This document shows positions 52,039 to 60,515 of a DNA stretch of 64,000 bases, one piece after another. Source of the DNA: Flagellimonas taeanensis (GTDB taxonomy: Bacteria > Bacteroidota > Bacteroidia > Flavobacteriales > Flavobacteriaceae); contig NZ_QXFO01000027.1 of NCBI RefSeq assembly GCF_003584105.1, positions 310,001 through 374,000 of the forward strand, given 5' to 3'. Both the position numbers and the translations under genes were made by a program. The notes beneath the pieces were generated by a model. The model did no database searches, had not been told where the DNA came from, and saw only the letters and a program-made list of their open reading frames with translations. Position 1 is the stretch's first letter; each line of letters opens with the position of its first letter.

Positions 52039-52806
52039 ATGATTATCACCGACACCCATACCCATTTATATAGTGAAGCATTTGTTGACGACCGTGGCGA
52101 AATGATGCAACGTGCCTTGGATGCCGGGGTGGAGCGTTTTTTTATCCCCGCCATCGATTCCACTTACACCCAATCCATGTTGGATCTGGAGTCTAATTAT
52201 CCCCAAAATGTGTTTTTGATGATGGGGCTGCACCCGACTCATGTAAAAGAGAATTATAAGGAGGAGCTGGCCTTGGTGGAAGAATGGCTGTCCAAACGAA
52301 AGTTCTATGCGGTGGGGGAGATAGGCATCGACTTGTATTGGGACAAGACATTTTTGAAAGAACAACAAGAGGCTTTCGTTTACCAAATCCGATTGGCCAA
52401 AAAACACCAATTGCCCATCGTGATCCACGGACGGGATTCGTTCGATGAAATCTTTGAAATCCTGGAACAGGAAAAGACGGAAGATCTCTTCGGGATTTTT
52501 CATTGCTTTACCGGAACTCTGGAGCAGGCCCACAAAGCCATTTCCTATAATATGAAGTTGGGCATTGGAGGAGTGGCCACGTTCAAAAATGGTAAGATTG
52601 ACCAGTTTTTGGACCAAATCGACCTGAAACACATTGTGCTGGAGACCGATTCGCCCTATTTGGCCCCGGTCCCCTATAGAGGAAAGCGTAATGAGAGTGC
52701 TTATATAATTAAGGTATTGGAGAAGCTTTCTTCCCTATATGGTATACCGGAAGAAGAAATCGCAGCAATCACCACGGCAAACTCCAAAGACATATTCGGG
52801 ATCTGA
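52039..52806 (+). CDS. TatD-family metal-dependent DNase
   Basis: A 255-residue TIM-barrel hydrolase. Metal ligands: DTHTHLY (5-11), the GEIGIDLYWD Glu (~95), His in VIHGRDS (~132), HCFTG (~155), and Asp in LETDSPYL (~205). TatD nucleases degrade DNA during apoptosis-like death or repair; other members of this family are uncharacterised deacylases. Located between the lipoprotein gene and ansA. Confidence 0.9.
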   Translation: MIITDTHTHLYSEAFVDDRGEMMQRALDAGVERFFIPAIDSTYTQSMLDLESNYPQNVFLMMGLHPTHVKENYKEELALVEEWLSKRKFYAVGEIGIDLYWDKTFLKEQQEAFVYQIRLAKKHQLPIVIHGRDSFDEIFEILEQEKTEDLFGIFHCFTGTLEQAHKAISYNMKLGIGGVATFKNGKIDQFLDQIDLKHIVLETDSPYLAPVPYRGKRNESAYIIKVLEKLSSLYGIPEEEIAAITTANSKDIFGI

Positions 52807-52809
52807 CCT

Positions 52810-53841
52810 ATGCAAAAAAGGACCAACATACTACTTATCTATACCGGGGGCACCATTGGGATGGTGAAGGATTACCAGACCGGGGCCCTGAAGGCCTTCA
52901 ACTTTGAGGAGCTCATCAAGAGCATCCCGGAGTTGGACCAGTTGGACTGCACCCTAAAGGGTGTTTCCTTTGAAAAACCCATAGATTCCTCCAACATGAA
53001 CCCTGGATACTGGGCCATGATCGCTTCCATCATTGAGGAACATTATGCGGAGAACGACGGGTTTGTGGTGCTGCACGGGAGCGATACCATGAGCTATTCG
53101 GCTTCGGCACTCAGTTTTATGCTGGAGCATCTGGACAAACCGGTCATTTTTACAGGATCCCAATTGCCCATTGGGGACCTGCGGACAGATGCCAAGGAAA
53201 ACTTGATTACCTCCATAGAGATCGCCGCCCTTCAGGAAAAGGGAAAACCAGTGGTGCAGGAGGTGGGGCTTTATTTTGAATACAAGCTCTATCGGGGCAA
53301 CCGTACCACCAAGATCAATGCGGAGCATTTTGAGGCCTTTGCATCGCTCAACCATCCACCTTTGGTGGAATCTGGAGTCCATCTGAAGGTGCACCATACC
53401 CATTTGATCAAAAGGCCGATCAAGAACAAGACACTGACCGTCCACAAAGAGATGGACAACAGGGTGGCCGTACTCAAATTATTTCCGGGATTGAACCAAA
53501 ATGTGCTCCATGCCCTATTGAACATTCCCGATTTGAAGGCCTTGGTCATGGAAACCTATGGCGCTGGAAATGCCCCAATGGACGATTGGTTTTTGGAGGA
53601 ATTAAAAAGAGCTGTTAAAAATGGATTACATATAATTAACGTTACCCAGTGCTCAGGAGGCAGCGTCTCCATGGGGCACTATGAGACCAGTGAAAGGTTA
53701 AAGGAAATGCAACTGATTAATGGAAAGGACATTACAACGGAGGCGGCCATAACCAAGGCCATGTACCTTTTAGGTACTGGGGTTCCCGACAAGTTGTTCA
53801 AGACAATTTTCGAGACACCGCTCCGTGGTGAAATGGTGTAA
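52810..53841 (+). CDS. ansA: Type I (cytoplasmic) L-asparaginase
   Basis: A 343-residue asparaginase: LLIYTGGTIGMV (catalytic Thr) and VVLHGSDTMSYSASALSFML (second Thr-Asp pair). No signal peptide, so it is cytoplasmic and uses internal asparagine, giving aspartate and ammonia. It starts 3 bp after tatD. Confidence 0.92.
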   Translation: MQKRTNILLIYTGGTIGMVKDYQTGALKAFNFEELIKSIPELDQLDCTLKGVSFEKPIDSSNMNPGYWAMIASIIEEHYAENDGFVVLHGSDTMSYSASALSFMLEHLDKPVIFTGSQLPIGDLRTDAKENLITSIEIAALQEKGKPVVQEVGLYFEYKLYRGNRTTKINAEHFEAFASLNHPPLVESGVHLKVHHTHLIKRPIKNKTLTVHKEMDNRVAVLKLFPGLNQNVLHALLNIPDLKALVMETYGAGNAPMDDWFLEELKRAVKNGLHIINVTQCSGGSVSMGHYETSERLKEMQLINGKDITTEAAITKAMYLLGTGVPDKLFKTIFETPLRGEMV

Positions 53842-53907
53842 AATTAACGCATCAAATTTCTATAACTGATTATTTTTTCGTTTATTGGTCGGCCTAAATG
53901 AAAGAAT

Positions 53908-53995
53908 AGAGAGGTGGCCGAGTGGTCGAAGGCGCACGCCTGGAAAGTGTGTATGCACCAAAAGTGCATCGAGGGTTCGAATCCCTTCCTCTCTG
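53908..53995 (+). tRNA. tRNA-Ser (anticodon GGA)
   Basis: Acceptor AGAGAGG pairs with CCTCTCT; discriminator G is typical of tRNA-Ser. Anticodon stem CACGC/GTGTG encloses CTGGAAA with anticodon GGA. The long variable arm (TATGCACCAAAAGTGCATC) and T-arm GAGGGTTCGAATCCCTT complete a class II tRNA. CCA is not encoded. Confidence 0.95.
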
Positions 53996-54073
53996 CAAGG
54001 TATTTTAGTTTTCAATTGTAAAAATTTTATATCTTTAACATTATTAACTAACTAAATTTAAGTTTTAAGTAAA

Positions 54074-54802
54074 ATGAAAAAAATATCCTTTACTCTGGCT
54101 GCTGCCGGAATGTTTGTGATGGGAACTACAACTGCATCTGCAGCAATGTTGCAAGAAGAAGCTGAAGCCAGCAAAGGTTTCACCCAGGTATTGAAAGAAC
54201 AGTTCATCCAAGGAGGCCCTGCCTTCATGGGGATCGTACTTCTTTGTTTGATCTTGGGGTTGGCAGTTGCGATTGAAAGAATTATTTATCTGAACTTGGC
54301 AACTACCAATACGGCCAAATTGAAACAAAAAGTAGAGGATGCCTTGGCTTCCGGTGGTGTCGAAGCTGCAAAAGAAGTATGCAGGAACACCAAAGGACCT
54401 GTTGCCTCCATCTTCTACCAAGGATTGGACAGGTCAGGTGAAGGATTGGAATCTGCTGAAAAAGCAGTTGTTGCCTACGGAGGTGTACAAATGGGCCAGT
54501 TGGAGAAAAACGTTTCTTGGTTGTCTCTCTTCATCGCTATTGCACCGATGCTTGGGTTCATGGGTACGGTAATCGGTATGATCCAGGCCTTCCAGAAAAT
54601 TGCTGCAGTAGGTAACTTGAGTGCTTCATTGATCGCTGGTGATATCCAGGTGGCGTTGTTGACAACGGTATTTGGTTTGATCGTGGCCATCATCCTTCAA
54701 ATTTTCTATAACTATATCATTGCAAAGATCGATAGTATCGTAAATGACATGGAAGACGCCTCCATCGCCCTAATTGACATGTTGGCTGCTCACAAGAAAT
54801 AA
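54074..54802 (+). CDS. exbB: ExbB/TolQ-type proton channel protein
   Basis: A 242-residue protein of the MotA/TolQ/ExbB family, preceded by a signal-like segment (MKKISFTLAAAGMFVMG). Three helices lie at ~50-72, ~150-172 and ~195-225, the latter two carrying the conserved MLGFMGTVIGMIQAF and the SASLIAGDIQVALLTTVFGLIVAI regions. With ExbD it forms a proton-driven motor that energises TonB. First gene of an operon with four ExbD genes. Confidence 0.92.
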   Translation: MKKISFTLAAAGMFVMGTTTASAAMLQEEAEASKGFTQVLKEQFIQGGPAFMGIVLLCLILGLAVAIERIIYLNLATTNTAKLKQKVEDALASGGVEAAKEVCRNTKGPVASIFYQGLDRSGEGLESAEKAVVAYGGVQMGQLEKNVSWLSLFIAIAPMLGFMGTVIGMIQAFQKIAAVGNLSASLIAGDIQVALLTTVFGLIVAIILQIFYNYIIAKIDSIVNDMEDASIALIDMLAAHKK

Positions 54803-54828
54803 GTACGAATCAAAATCTATCGGGAATC

Positions 54829-55266
54829 ATGAATAAATTAATAAAAATAGCACTCATTGTAATCGGATTGATTTCGGCCGTACTATGGTTCTCATTGCCA
54901 TCGGCAGAAGACCCGAATGCAATCAGCAGTGGGGCGATGAACTTTATGTTCATCATCATGTACATCTTGCTTGCGATAGCGGTTGTGGCATCAGTGTTCT
55001 TTGGATTGACAAAGCTGCTCTCCACTCCAGGGAGTCTCAAAAAAGCCCTTTTCGGGATTGGTGGATTGGCTATCGTGGTAGCCGTGTCCTATGGACTTTC
55101 TTCCAACAACGCACCTGTTGTTGAGGAAATGTCAAGAAGGGGCATCGAGACTACTGAAGGAACTGTGAAGAACATTGGAATGGGATTGAACGTATTCTTC
55201 ATCCTTACCGTTGTAGCGGTAGTTCTGATGGTCTTTCCAGGCTTGAAAAAAATGTTTGTAAAGTAA
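54829..55266 (+). CDS. Membrane protein of the exbB-exbD locus
   Basis: A 145-residue protein with about four helices (~5-22, ~38-60, ~75-92, ~120-140) and an EEMSRRGIETTEG loop in the third interval. It is wedged between exbB and exbD with 26- and 11-bp gaps, so probably part of the complex. I know no named function; related small proteins occur in this position in other flavobacteria. Confidence 0.7.
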   Translation: MNKLIKIALIVIGLISAVLWFSLPSAEDPNAISSGAMNFMFIIMYILLAIAVVASVFFGLTKLLSTPGSLKKALFGIGGLAIVVAVSYGLSSNNAPVVEEMSRRGIETTEGTVKNIGMGLNVFFILTVVAVVLMVFPGLKKMFVK

Positions 55267-55277
55267 AAGTTTGAATT

Positions 55278-55883
55278 ATGCCTAGAAGAAAAGGAGCACC
55301 GGAAGTAAATGCCGGTTCCATGGCGGATATCGCGTTCCTCTTGCTTATCTTTTTCTTGGTGACCACCACCATAGAAACCGATGCAGGATTGGACCGTATG
55401 TTGCCGCCCATTGAACCGCCAGAAGAGGACGTCATAATCAGACAGAAGAACATCTTTACGGTGAACATCAACAAAAATGGCCAGCTTTTGGTCGAGGATG
55501 AACTGATGAACCTTAAAAATTTGAGGTCAGCAGCTATTGGATTCCTTGAAAACAATGCAGATGGATCTTGTAACTATTGCAAGGGCAAAAAAGATCAAGC
55601 TTCATCTGACAACCCTACCAAGGCGATCATTTCACTGAAGAATGACCGTGAGACCAAGTACAGTACCTACATTACCGTTCAGAACGAATTGGTAGGGGCG
55701 TACAATGACCTGCGTAACCGCGAGGCACAAAGGTTGTACCAAAGGGACTTTACTGATATGGAGGCGGAATATTTGAACCCAGAGACTCCTTCCAGTGTTA
55801 GGGACGATCTCAAGGACAAAGTGAAGCGAATCCAGGATATGTTTCCACAAAAGTTGTCCGAGGCAGAAACATCAACCAACTAA
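55278..55883 (+). CDS. exbD: ExbD-type protein, long form, copy 1
   Basis: A 201-residue ExbD/TolR protein with one N-terminal helix (~15-33, MADIAFLLLIFFLVTT, with the Asp essential for proton translocation). The periplasmic part is long and has an unusual CNYCKG motif (~93-98) with SDNPTKAIIS. The final ~60 residues are helical and acidic. It is a paralogue of the protein at 56544. Confidence 0.9.
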   Translation: MPRRKGAPEVNAGSMADIAFLLLIFFLVTTTIETDAGLDRMLPPIEPPEEDVIIRQKNIFTVNINKNGQLLVEDELMNLKNLRSAAIGFLENNADGSCNYCKGKKDQASSDNPTKAIISLKNDRETKYSTYITVQNELVGAYNDLRNREAQRLYQRDFTDMEAEYLNPETPSSVRDDLKDKVKRIQDMFPQKLSEAETSTN

Positions 55884-55896
55884 AACTTAGATTGAC

Positions 55897-56379
55897 ATGG
55901 CAAAATTTGCAAAAAAGAAAGAAGGTGACCTGCCAGCGGTATCAACTGCTTCATTGCCAGATATCGTATTCATGTTGCTGTTCTTTTTCATGACGGTGAC
56001 CACAATGAAGGACAGTTCGCTATTGGTTGAAAATACCCTTCCGAATGCAACCGAGATCAAGAAGTTGGAGAAGAAGGACAGGGTCATCTACATTTATGTA
56101 GGGAAGCCCACACAGGAATATCAAAAAGTTTTTGGGACGGAGCCAAAAATCCAATTGAACGACAAATTCGCCAATGTGGACGAAGTAGGTACGTTCATTT
56201 TGGCAGAAAGGGCAAAAAAGCCCCAAGAACTTCAAAATGTATTGACTACTGCATTGAAAGTTGATAAGAATGCCAATATGGGTCTTATCACCGACATCAA
56301 ACAGGAATTGAGAAAGGTAAATGCCCTTAAGGTGAATTATACCACCTATGAGGGAGACGCCTTTAACAACCTACAGTAG
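55897..56379 (+). CDS. exbD: ExbD-type protein, short form, copy 1
   Basis: A 160-residue ExbD-type protein: helix at ~22-44 (LPDIVFMLLFFFMTVTTM, with the conserved Asp), then a compact periplasmic domain that begins SSLLVENTLPNATEI. It follows the long form by 13 bp and closes the first transcription unit, marked by a terminator at 56402-56434. Paralogous to 57173-57652. Confidence 0.9.
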   Translation: MAKFAKKKEGDLPAVSTASLPDIVFMLLFFFMTVTTMKDSSLLVENTLPNATEIKKLEKKDRVIYIYVGKPTQEYQKVFGTEPKIQLNDKFANVDEVGTFILAERAKKPQELQNVLTTALKVDKNANMGLITDIKQELRKVNALKVNYTTYEGDAFNNLQ

Positions 56380-56401
56380 GCAATAGCTTAGATTTAGTGG
56401 G

Positions 56402-56434
56402 AAACGCTCCAGATTTTTAATCTGGAGCGTTTTT
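56402..56434 (+). terminator. Terminator after the first ExbD pair
   Basis: AAACGCTCCAGAT and ATCTGGAGCGTTT form a 13-bp stem with a short T-rich loop, followed by a run of T. Confidence 0.95.
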
Positions 56435-56543
56435 TTATTTCCACTCATCCCATCTACTTCTCATCATCTTTTTGGAATGATTATTGTAACTCTTTGCTAA
56501 TGAGAATCAAAGCCAATTGTTAATCCAATCAAACTCTTTAATC

Positions 56544-57176
56544 ATGAGAAGAACTAGAGAAAACCCAGAGGTGCATGCAGGTTCCATGGCGGACATTGCA
56601 TTCTTGTTATTGATCTTTTTCTTGGTCACCACTACCATCCAAACCGATGTGGGCCTTGACCGAAAACTGCCCTCCGATGATGTCATCAATCACATCGATG
56701 TGAATGAACGCAATGTGCTCAGAATAAGCCTGAACAAAAACGATGAGTTGTTCGTTGAGGACCGCGTTCTGAACATTGATCGGTTAAAGCAGCAGGCCAT
56801 TGCTTTTTTGGACAATGGTGGAGCAACTGAAAACCAAATATTTTGTGATTACTGCAAAGGGGCACGCGATCCCAAATCCTCGGACAATCCCCAAAAGGCC
56901 ATCATTTCATTCAGTAGTGATAGGGATGCCTCTTATGGCACGTATGTCACGATCCAAGACCAATTGGCCCAAGCTTACCGTGAATTGCGGAATAGGGAGG
57001 CCCAACGTCTTTATGGACAGGATTTCGCTGCAATGGAGGATAAGTTTTATGCAGCAGAAACCAAACCGGCTGAAAAGGCGGCTCTTAAGATCAATGTTGA
57101 GCGCATACGGGAAATGTTTCCCATGAACATTACCGAGGCGGAATTGAACGTTCAATCGCAAAAGATATCACAATGA
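56544..57176 (+). CDS. exbD: ExbD-type protein, long form, copy 2
   Basis: A 210-residue paralogue of the protein at 55278-55883: HAGSMADIAFLLLIFFLVTTTI helix, then CDYCKGARDP and SDNPQKAIIS motifs in the periplasmic part. ATG at 56544 is chosen because it matches the N-terminus of copy 1; the upstream frame starts with a weak ATG at 56517. Its last 4 bp overlap the start of the next ExbD gene. Confidence 0.9.
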   Translation: MRRTRENPEVHAGSMADIAFLLLIFFLVTTTIQTDVGLDRKLPSDDVINHIDVNERNVLRISLNKNDELFVEDRVLNIDRLKQQAIAFLDNGGATENQIFCDYCKGARDPKSSDNPQKAIISFSSDRDASYGTYVTIQDQLAQAYRELRNREAQRLYGQDFAAMEDKFYAAETKPAEKAALKINVERIREMFPMNITEAELNVQSQKISQ

Positions 57177-57652
57177 GCATATCAAGAAATCACCAAAGAT
57201 CGGGACCTGTTATTTCAACTGCCTCATTGCCCGATATCGTATTCATGCTCTTGTTCTTTTTCATGACGGTCACTACAATAAACAACAGTGAGCTTTTGGT
57301 CGAAAATGATTTGCCCAAGGCCACTGCGGTCAATAAATTGGATAAAAAGGATAGGATTATAGAGATTTATGTGGGCACGCCCAAGAGAAACATGGAAAAA
57401 GCATTGGGGACAGGTACAAGGATCCAATTGAACGATCGCATAGCACATTTAAATGACATTGTCCCTTATGTTTTGGGTGAACTTGCCAAGAAACCGGAAG
57501 CTGTCCGGAATTTTGTGACGGTCTCCATGAAAGTGGATAAGAGTGTCAAAGTAGGTGTGGTCTCCGATATCAAAAAGGAGCTGCAAAAAGCCCACTTGTT
57601 GAAAGTGAACTATACCACTTACCAAAGCAATGATCCCAATATGGGGTTTTAA
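57173..57652 (+). CDS. exbD: ExbD-type protein, short form, copy 2
   Basis: A 159-residue paralogue of the protein at 55897-56379, with helix LPDIVFMLLFFFMTVTTI (~20-40) and a SELLVENDLPKATAV start of the periplasmic domain. Coupled to the preceding gene by an ATGA overlap. A terminator follows. The pair of long and short forms repeats the arrangement of the first pair. Confidence 0.9.
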   Translation: MSISRNHQRSGPVISTASLPDIVFMLLFFFMTVTTINNSELLVENDLPKATAVNKLDKKDRIIEIYVGTPKRNMEKALGTGTRIQLNDRIAHLNDIVPYVLGELAKKPEAVRNFVTVSMKVDKSVKVGVVSDIKKELQKAHLLKVNYTTYQSNDPNMGF

Positions 57653-57669
57653 GTTTAAAACCTAGCCTT

Positions 57670-57706
57670 AAAAAACAATCCAAATGCTTAATTTGGATTG
57701 TTTTTT
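57670..57706 (+). terminator. Terminator after the second ExbD pair
   Basis: AAAAAACAATCCAAAT and ATTTGGATTGTTTTTT form a 16-bp stem with a 5-base loop and T-run, directly after the stop at 57652. Confidence 0.95.
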
Positions 57707-57725
57707 AGTTTAGGAGTATTTTGTG

Positions 57726-58418
57726 ATGAGCCGTTACCATATTTTCATATCATTTGTGCTGATCTTCTACTTGGGAGTCGCACAAGAGCAACCCAAGGAT
57801 TCTGTCCAAGTGGATTCACACTATCTTGAAGACCAGTTCTATATTGGCCTAGGGTATAATGTGCTGATGGGCAAACCTTCAGGGGTCGTGCAACGGAGTC
57901 TCTCCTATAACCTACAAGCGGGCTTTATCAAGGACATCCCCCTCAATCCCAGAAGAAATTTTGGTGTGGGGCTTGGTGTGGGCTATGCGGTCAACTCGTA
58001 TTACTCCAATGTGATCGCTACGGATCAAGGCAATGATGTGCTCTATGAAGTCATGGATGAATCTGAGTTCAAGCGCAACAAGTTGGAGACGCACGCCATT
58101 GAAATACCGTTGGAGCTGAGATGGCGAACATCCACGGCAGAGGAATACAAGTTCTGGCGCATCTATGCAGGGGCCAAGTTGGGCTATGTTTTTTCAGGGA
58201 GGTCACGGTTGGTCATGGAGGATGGGAGTGAAGGGTTCAACAATAAGGACATCGAGCAGCTCCAGTATGGCCTCATCCTCAATTTTGGGTACAACACCTG
58301 GAACGTCCATGCCTATTATGGCCTTAATCCGATATTGAAAAATGGAACCGACCTGCAATCTGGAGAACCCATAGACTTTAAGGTACTTCGGATAGGGGTT
58401 ATTTTCTACATCCTATAG
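57726..58418 (+). CDS. Outer-membrane beta-barrel protein (PorT-like)
   Basis: A 230-residue protein with a signal peptide (~1-20, IFISFVLIFYLGVAQ). Alternating strands follow: YIGLGYNVLMGK, GVGLGVGYAV, IPLELRWRT, KLGYVFSG and LRIGVIFYIL, ending in a strand with the aromatic C-terminus of outer-membrane barrels. It resembles the PorT family, needed for secretion and biogenesis in some Bacteroidetes, but this is inference from topology. A GTG lies 3 bp upstream of the chosen ATG; ATG is taken as the more likely start. Confidence 0.65.
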   Translation: MSRYHIFISFVLIFYLGVAQEQPKDSVQVDSHYLEDQFYIGLGYNVLMGKPSGVVQRSLSYNLQAGFIKDIPLNPRRNFGVGLGVGYAVNSYYSNVIATDQGNDVLYEVMDESEFKRNKLETHAIEIPLELRWRTSTAEEYKFWRIYAGAKLGYVFSGRSRLVMEDGSEGFNNKDIEQLQYGLILNFGYNTWNVHAYYGLNPILKNGTDLQSGEPIDFKVLRIGVIFYIL

Positions 58419-59015
58419 CCAATACTTCAGAATGATCAATTGGGAACAGCACCCGATAAGAAAGCCAATCAACAGTTCGTTCCGGTTGTGTGATTTAAGA
58501 TAGAGTCTCGAGGTGGCTACAAGTCCGGTGAGCAAAGTGAAAAAACTGATGGCCAAGGTAATGTTGGTCTCGAAATGGATGCTCAGCCCGATCATGAACA
58601 TAAGTATACTGCCCATGCCCAAAAGGTGCATACTGGTCTTGAATTTGATGAAAAGCAAAAGGAGCGCCGTCCCAGTGGCCGTCAAAAGCCCTGTAAAAAA
58701 GTAAAAGAGCTCGTGTACGTAATTATTGGGGATTACCTTGTATAGGATCATCAAAAATATGATACAGCTGATATAGAGCGGGTATTTTCGTTCCTGTATG
58801 GTAGGTAGGAAAATGGAACTGATCACTCCTAAATTTTTCAAGATCAAAAAAAAGATGATGGGGATGATGACCGTAAGGATGAAAATAGGGACAATGTTCC
58901 CGCTTTGCATCTCCAAGGTACTGTACGGGGCCACAAAAAAATATAGAATAGTGCCCCCAATGGGAATGAACAACGGGTGAAAGATGTACGAGATGATGTT
59001 ATAGAAATGGCGCAT
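58413..59015 (-). CDS. PAP2-like membrane protein (degenerate)
   Basis: A 200-residue protein with six helices. The C-terminal motif SRLYLKSHNRNE matches the third phosphatase motif of PAP2 (SRx5Hx3D) except Glu for Asp, and KTSMHLLG resembles the second motif. The first motif (KxxxxxxRP) is not clear; ERKYP is the nearest candidate. It may be an inactive or altered lipid phosphatase. It shares one base with the rpoN stop upstream and CTATAG with the barrel gene downstream. Confidence 0.55.
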   Translation of the reverse strand: MRHFYNIISYIFHPLFIPIGGTILYFFVAPYSTLEMQSGNIVPIFILTVIIPIIFFLILKNLGVISSIFLPTIQERKYPLYISCIIFLMILYKVIPNNYVHELFYFFTGLLTATGTALLLLFIKFKTSMHLLGMGSILMFMIGLSIHFETNITLAISFFTLLTGLVATSRLYLKSHNRNELLIGFLIGCCSQLIILKYWL

Positions 59016-60472
59016 CAGATCTGCTTTCTTAGCCTGGCTACCGGAATGCCCAGTTGTTCCCTGTATTTGGCAACAGTACGCCTTGCAATGGGATAGCCCC
59101 GTTCCTTGAGGATCTTGGCCAATTTATCATCCGTCAACGGCTTCTTTTTCTGTTCGTCCCCGATCACGGTCTCCAATATCTTCTTGATCTCTTTGGTGGA
59201 TACGTCCTCTCCCTGTTCGTTCTTCATGGCCTCGGAGAAAAAATCCTTGATGAGTTTGGTGCCATAAGGAGTGTCCACATATTTGCTGTTGGCCACGCGC
59301 GACACCGTAGACACATCCATATCGATTTTGTCCGCAATGTCCTTTAAGATCATGGGGCGCAGTTTTCGCTCATCACCGGTCAGGAAATATTCCTCTTGGT
59401 AGTCCATGATGGTGCTCATGGTCACGTACAGGGTTTGTTGCCGTTGTTTGATGGCATCGATGAACCATTTGGCTGCATCCAATTTCTGTTTGATGAACAG
59501 TACGGTATCCTTCTGGGATTTGCTCTTTTCCTTTGCGTTCTTATAGCCTTCGAGCATATTGCTGTACTCTTTGGAAACATGCAGTTCAGGGGCGTTCCGG
59601 CCATTGAGCGTAAGTTCCAGTTCCCCGTCCACGATTCTGATGGAAAAATCGGGGACAATGTGTTCGATGATCCGGGTACTGCCCGAATACGAACCACCTG
59701 GTTTGGGGTTCAATTTTTCTATCTCGGCAATGGCATCCTTCAACTGCTCCTCACTGATATGGTGCTTCTGGGCCAGTTTAGCGTAGTGCTTTTTGGTGAA
59801 CTGGTCAAAGGATTTTTCTAGGATGTTGATGGCCAGTTCCACGGAAGGTTTTCGCTCTTTTCGTTTCAATTGAAGGATAAGACATTCGTCCAATGATCGT
59901 GCGGCGACACCTGGCGGATCTAGGTCTTGGACAATTTTCAATACGGACTCTATCTTGCCCTCATCAACATAGATGTTCTGCGTAAAGGCAAGATCGTCCA
60001 TGATATCCGGAAGGGGCCGTCGTATGTAGCCGCTCTCATCCACGCTGCCCACCAAGAACTCGGCAATGGCCCATTCCTCATCGTCCAGATAGGCGGTGTT
60101 CAGCTGGTTGATCAAATATTGGTTGAAGGAAATTCCTGCGGCATAGGGCACGCTTTTTTCCTCATCGTCGGCACTGTAATTGTTGGCCTGCGTTCTGTAA
60201 TCGGGAATCTCATCGTCACTCAGGTAGTCATCGATGTTGATTTCTTCGGTATCGATGGTCTCACTGTCCGAACTGTCGTCATAGGTATCCTCATAAACAT
60301 CGTCCACAATGTCACTTTCCTCTTTCCCACTTTCAAGGGCAGGGTTCTCCTCCAGTTCTTGCTTCAGCCGTTGCTCAAATGCCTGTGTGGGCAATTGGAT
60401 GAGCTTCATCAGCTGAATCTGCTGTGGGGACAGTTTCTGGGAAAGCTTAAATTGTAGATGTTGTTTCAGCAT
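59015..60472 (-). CDS. rpoN: RNA polymerase sigma-54 factor
   Basis: A 485-residue sigma-54. The activator-interacting N-terminus has LSPQQIQLMKLIQLPT, an acidic spacer of ~90 residues comes next (~55-140), the core-binding region is in the middle, the HTH region is at ~360-400 and the RpoN box ARRTVAKYRE is near the end. It recognises -24/-12 promoters with the help of enhancer-binding proteins. The tail reaches the PAP2-like gene start, so the two are co-transcribed. Confidence 0.95.
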   Translation of the reverse strand: MLKQHLQFKLSQKLSPQQIQLMKLIQLPTQAFEQRLKQELEENPALESGKEESDIVDDVYEDTYDDSSDSETIDTEEINIDDYLSDDEIPDYRTQANNYSADDEEKSVPYAAGISFNQYLINQLNTAYLDDEEWAIAEFLVGSVDESGYIRRPLPDIMDDLAFTQNIYVDEGKIESVLKIVQDLDPPGVAARSLDECLILQLKRKERKPSVELAINILEKSFDQFTKKHYAKLAQKHHISEEQLKDAIAEIEKLNPKPGGSYSGSTRIIEHIVPDFSIRIVDGELELTLNGRNAPELHVSKEYSNMLEGYKNAKEKSKSQKDTVLFIKQKLDAAKWFIDAIKQRQQTLYVTMSTIMDYQEEYFLTGDERKLRPMILKDIADKIDMDVSTVSRVANSKYVDTPYGTKLIKDFFSEAMKNEQGEDVSTKEIKKILETVIGDEQKKKPLTDDKLAKILKERGYPIARRTVAKYREQLGIPVARLRKQI

Positions 60473-60515
60473 AGAGATTGGTTTACAATCGTCCTTCCAA
60501 AGTTATAAATTCAAT

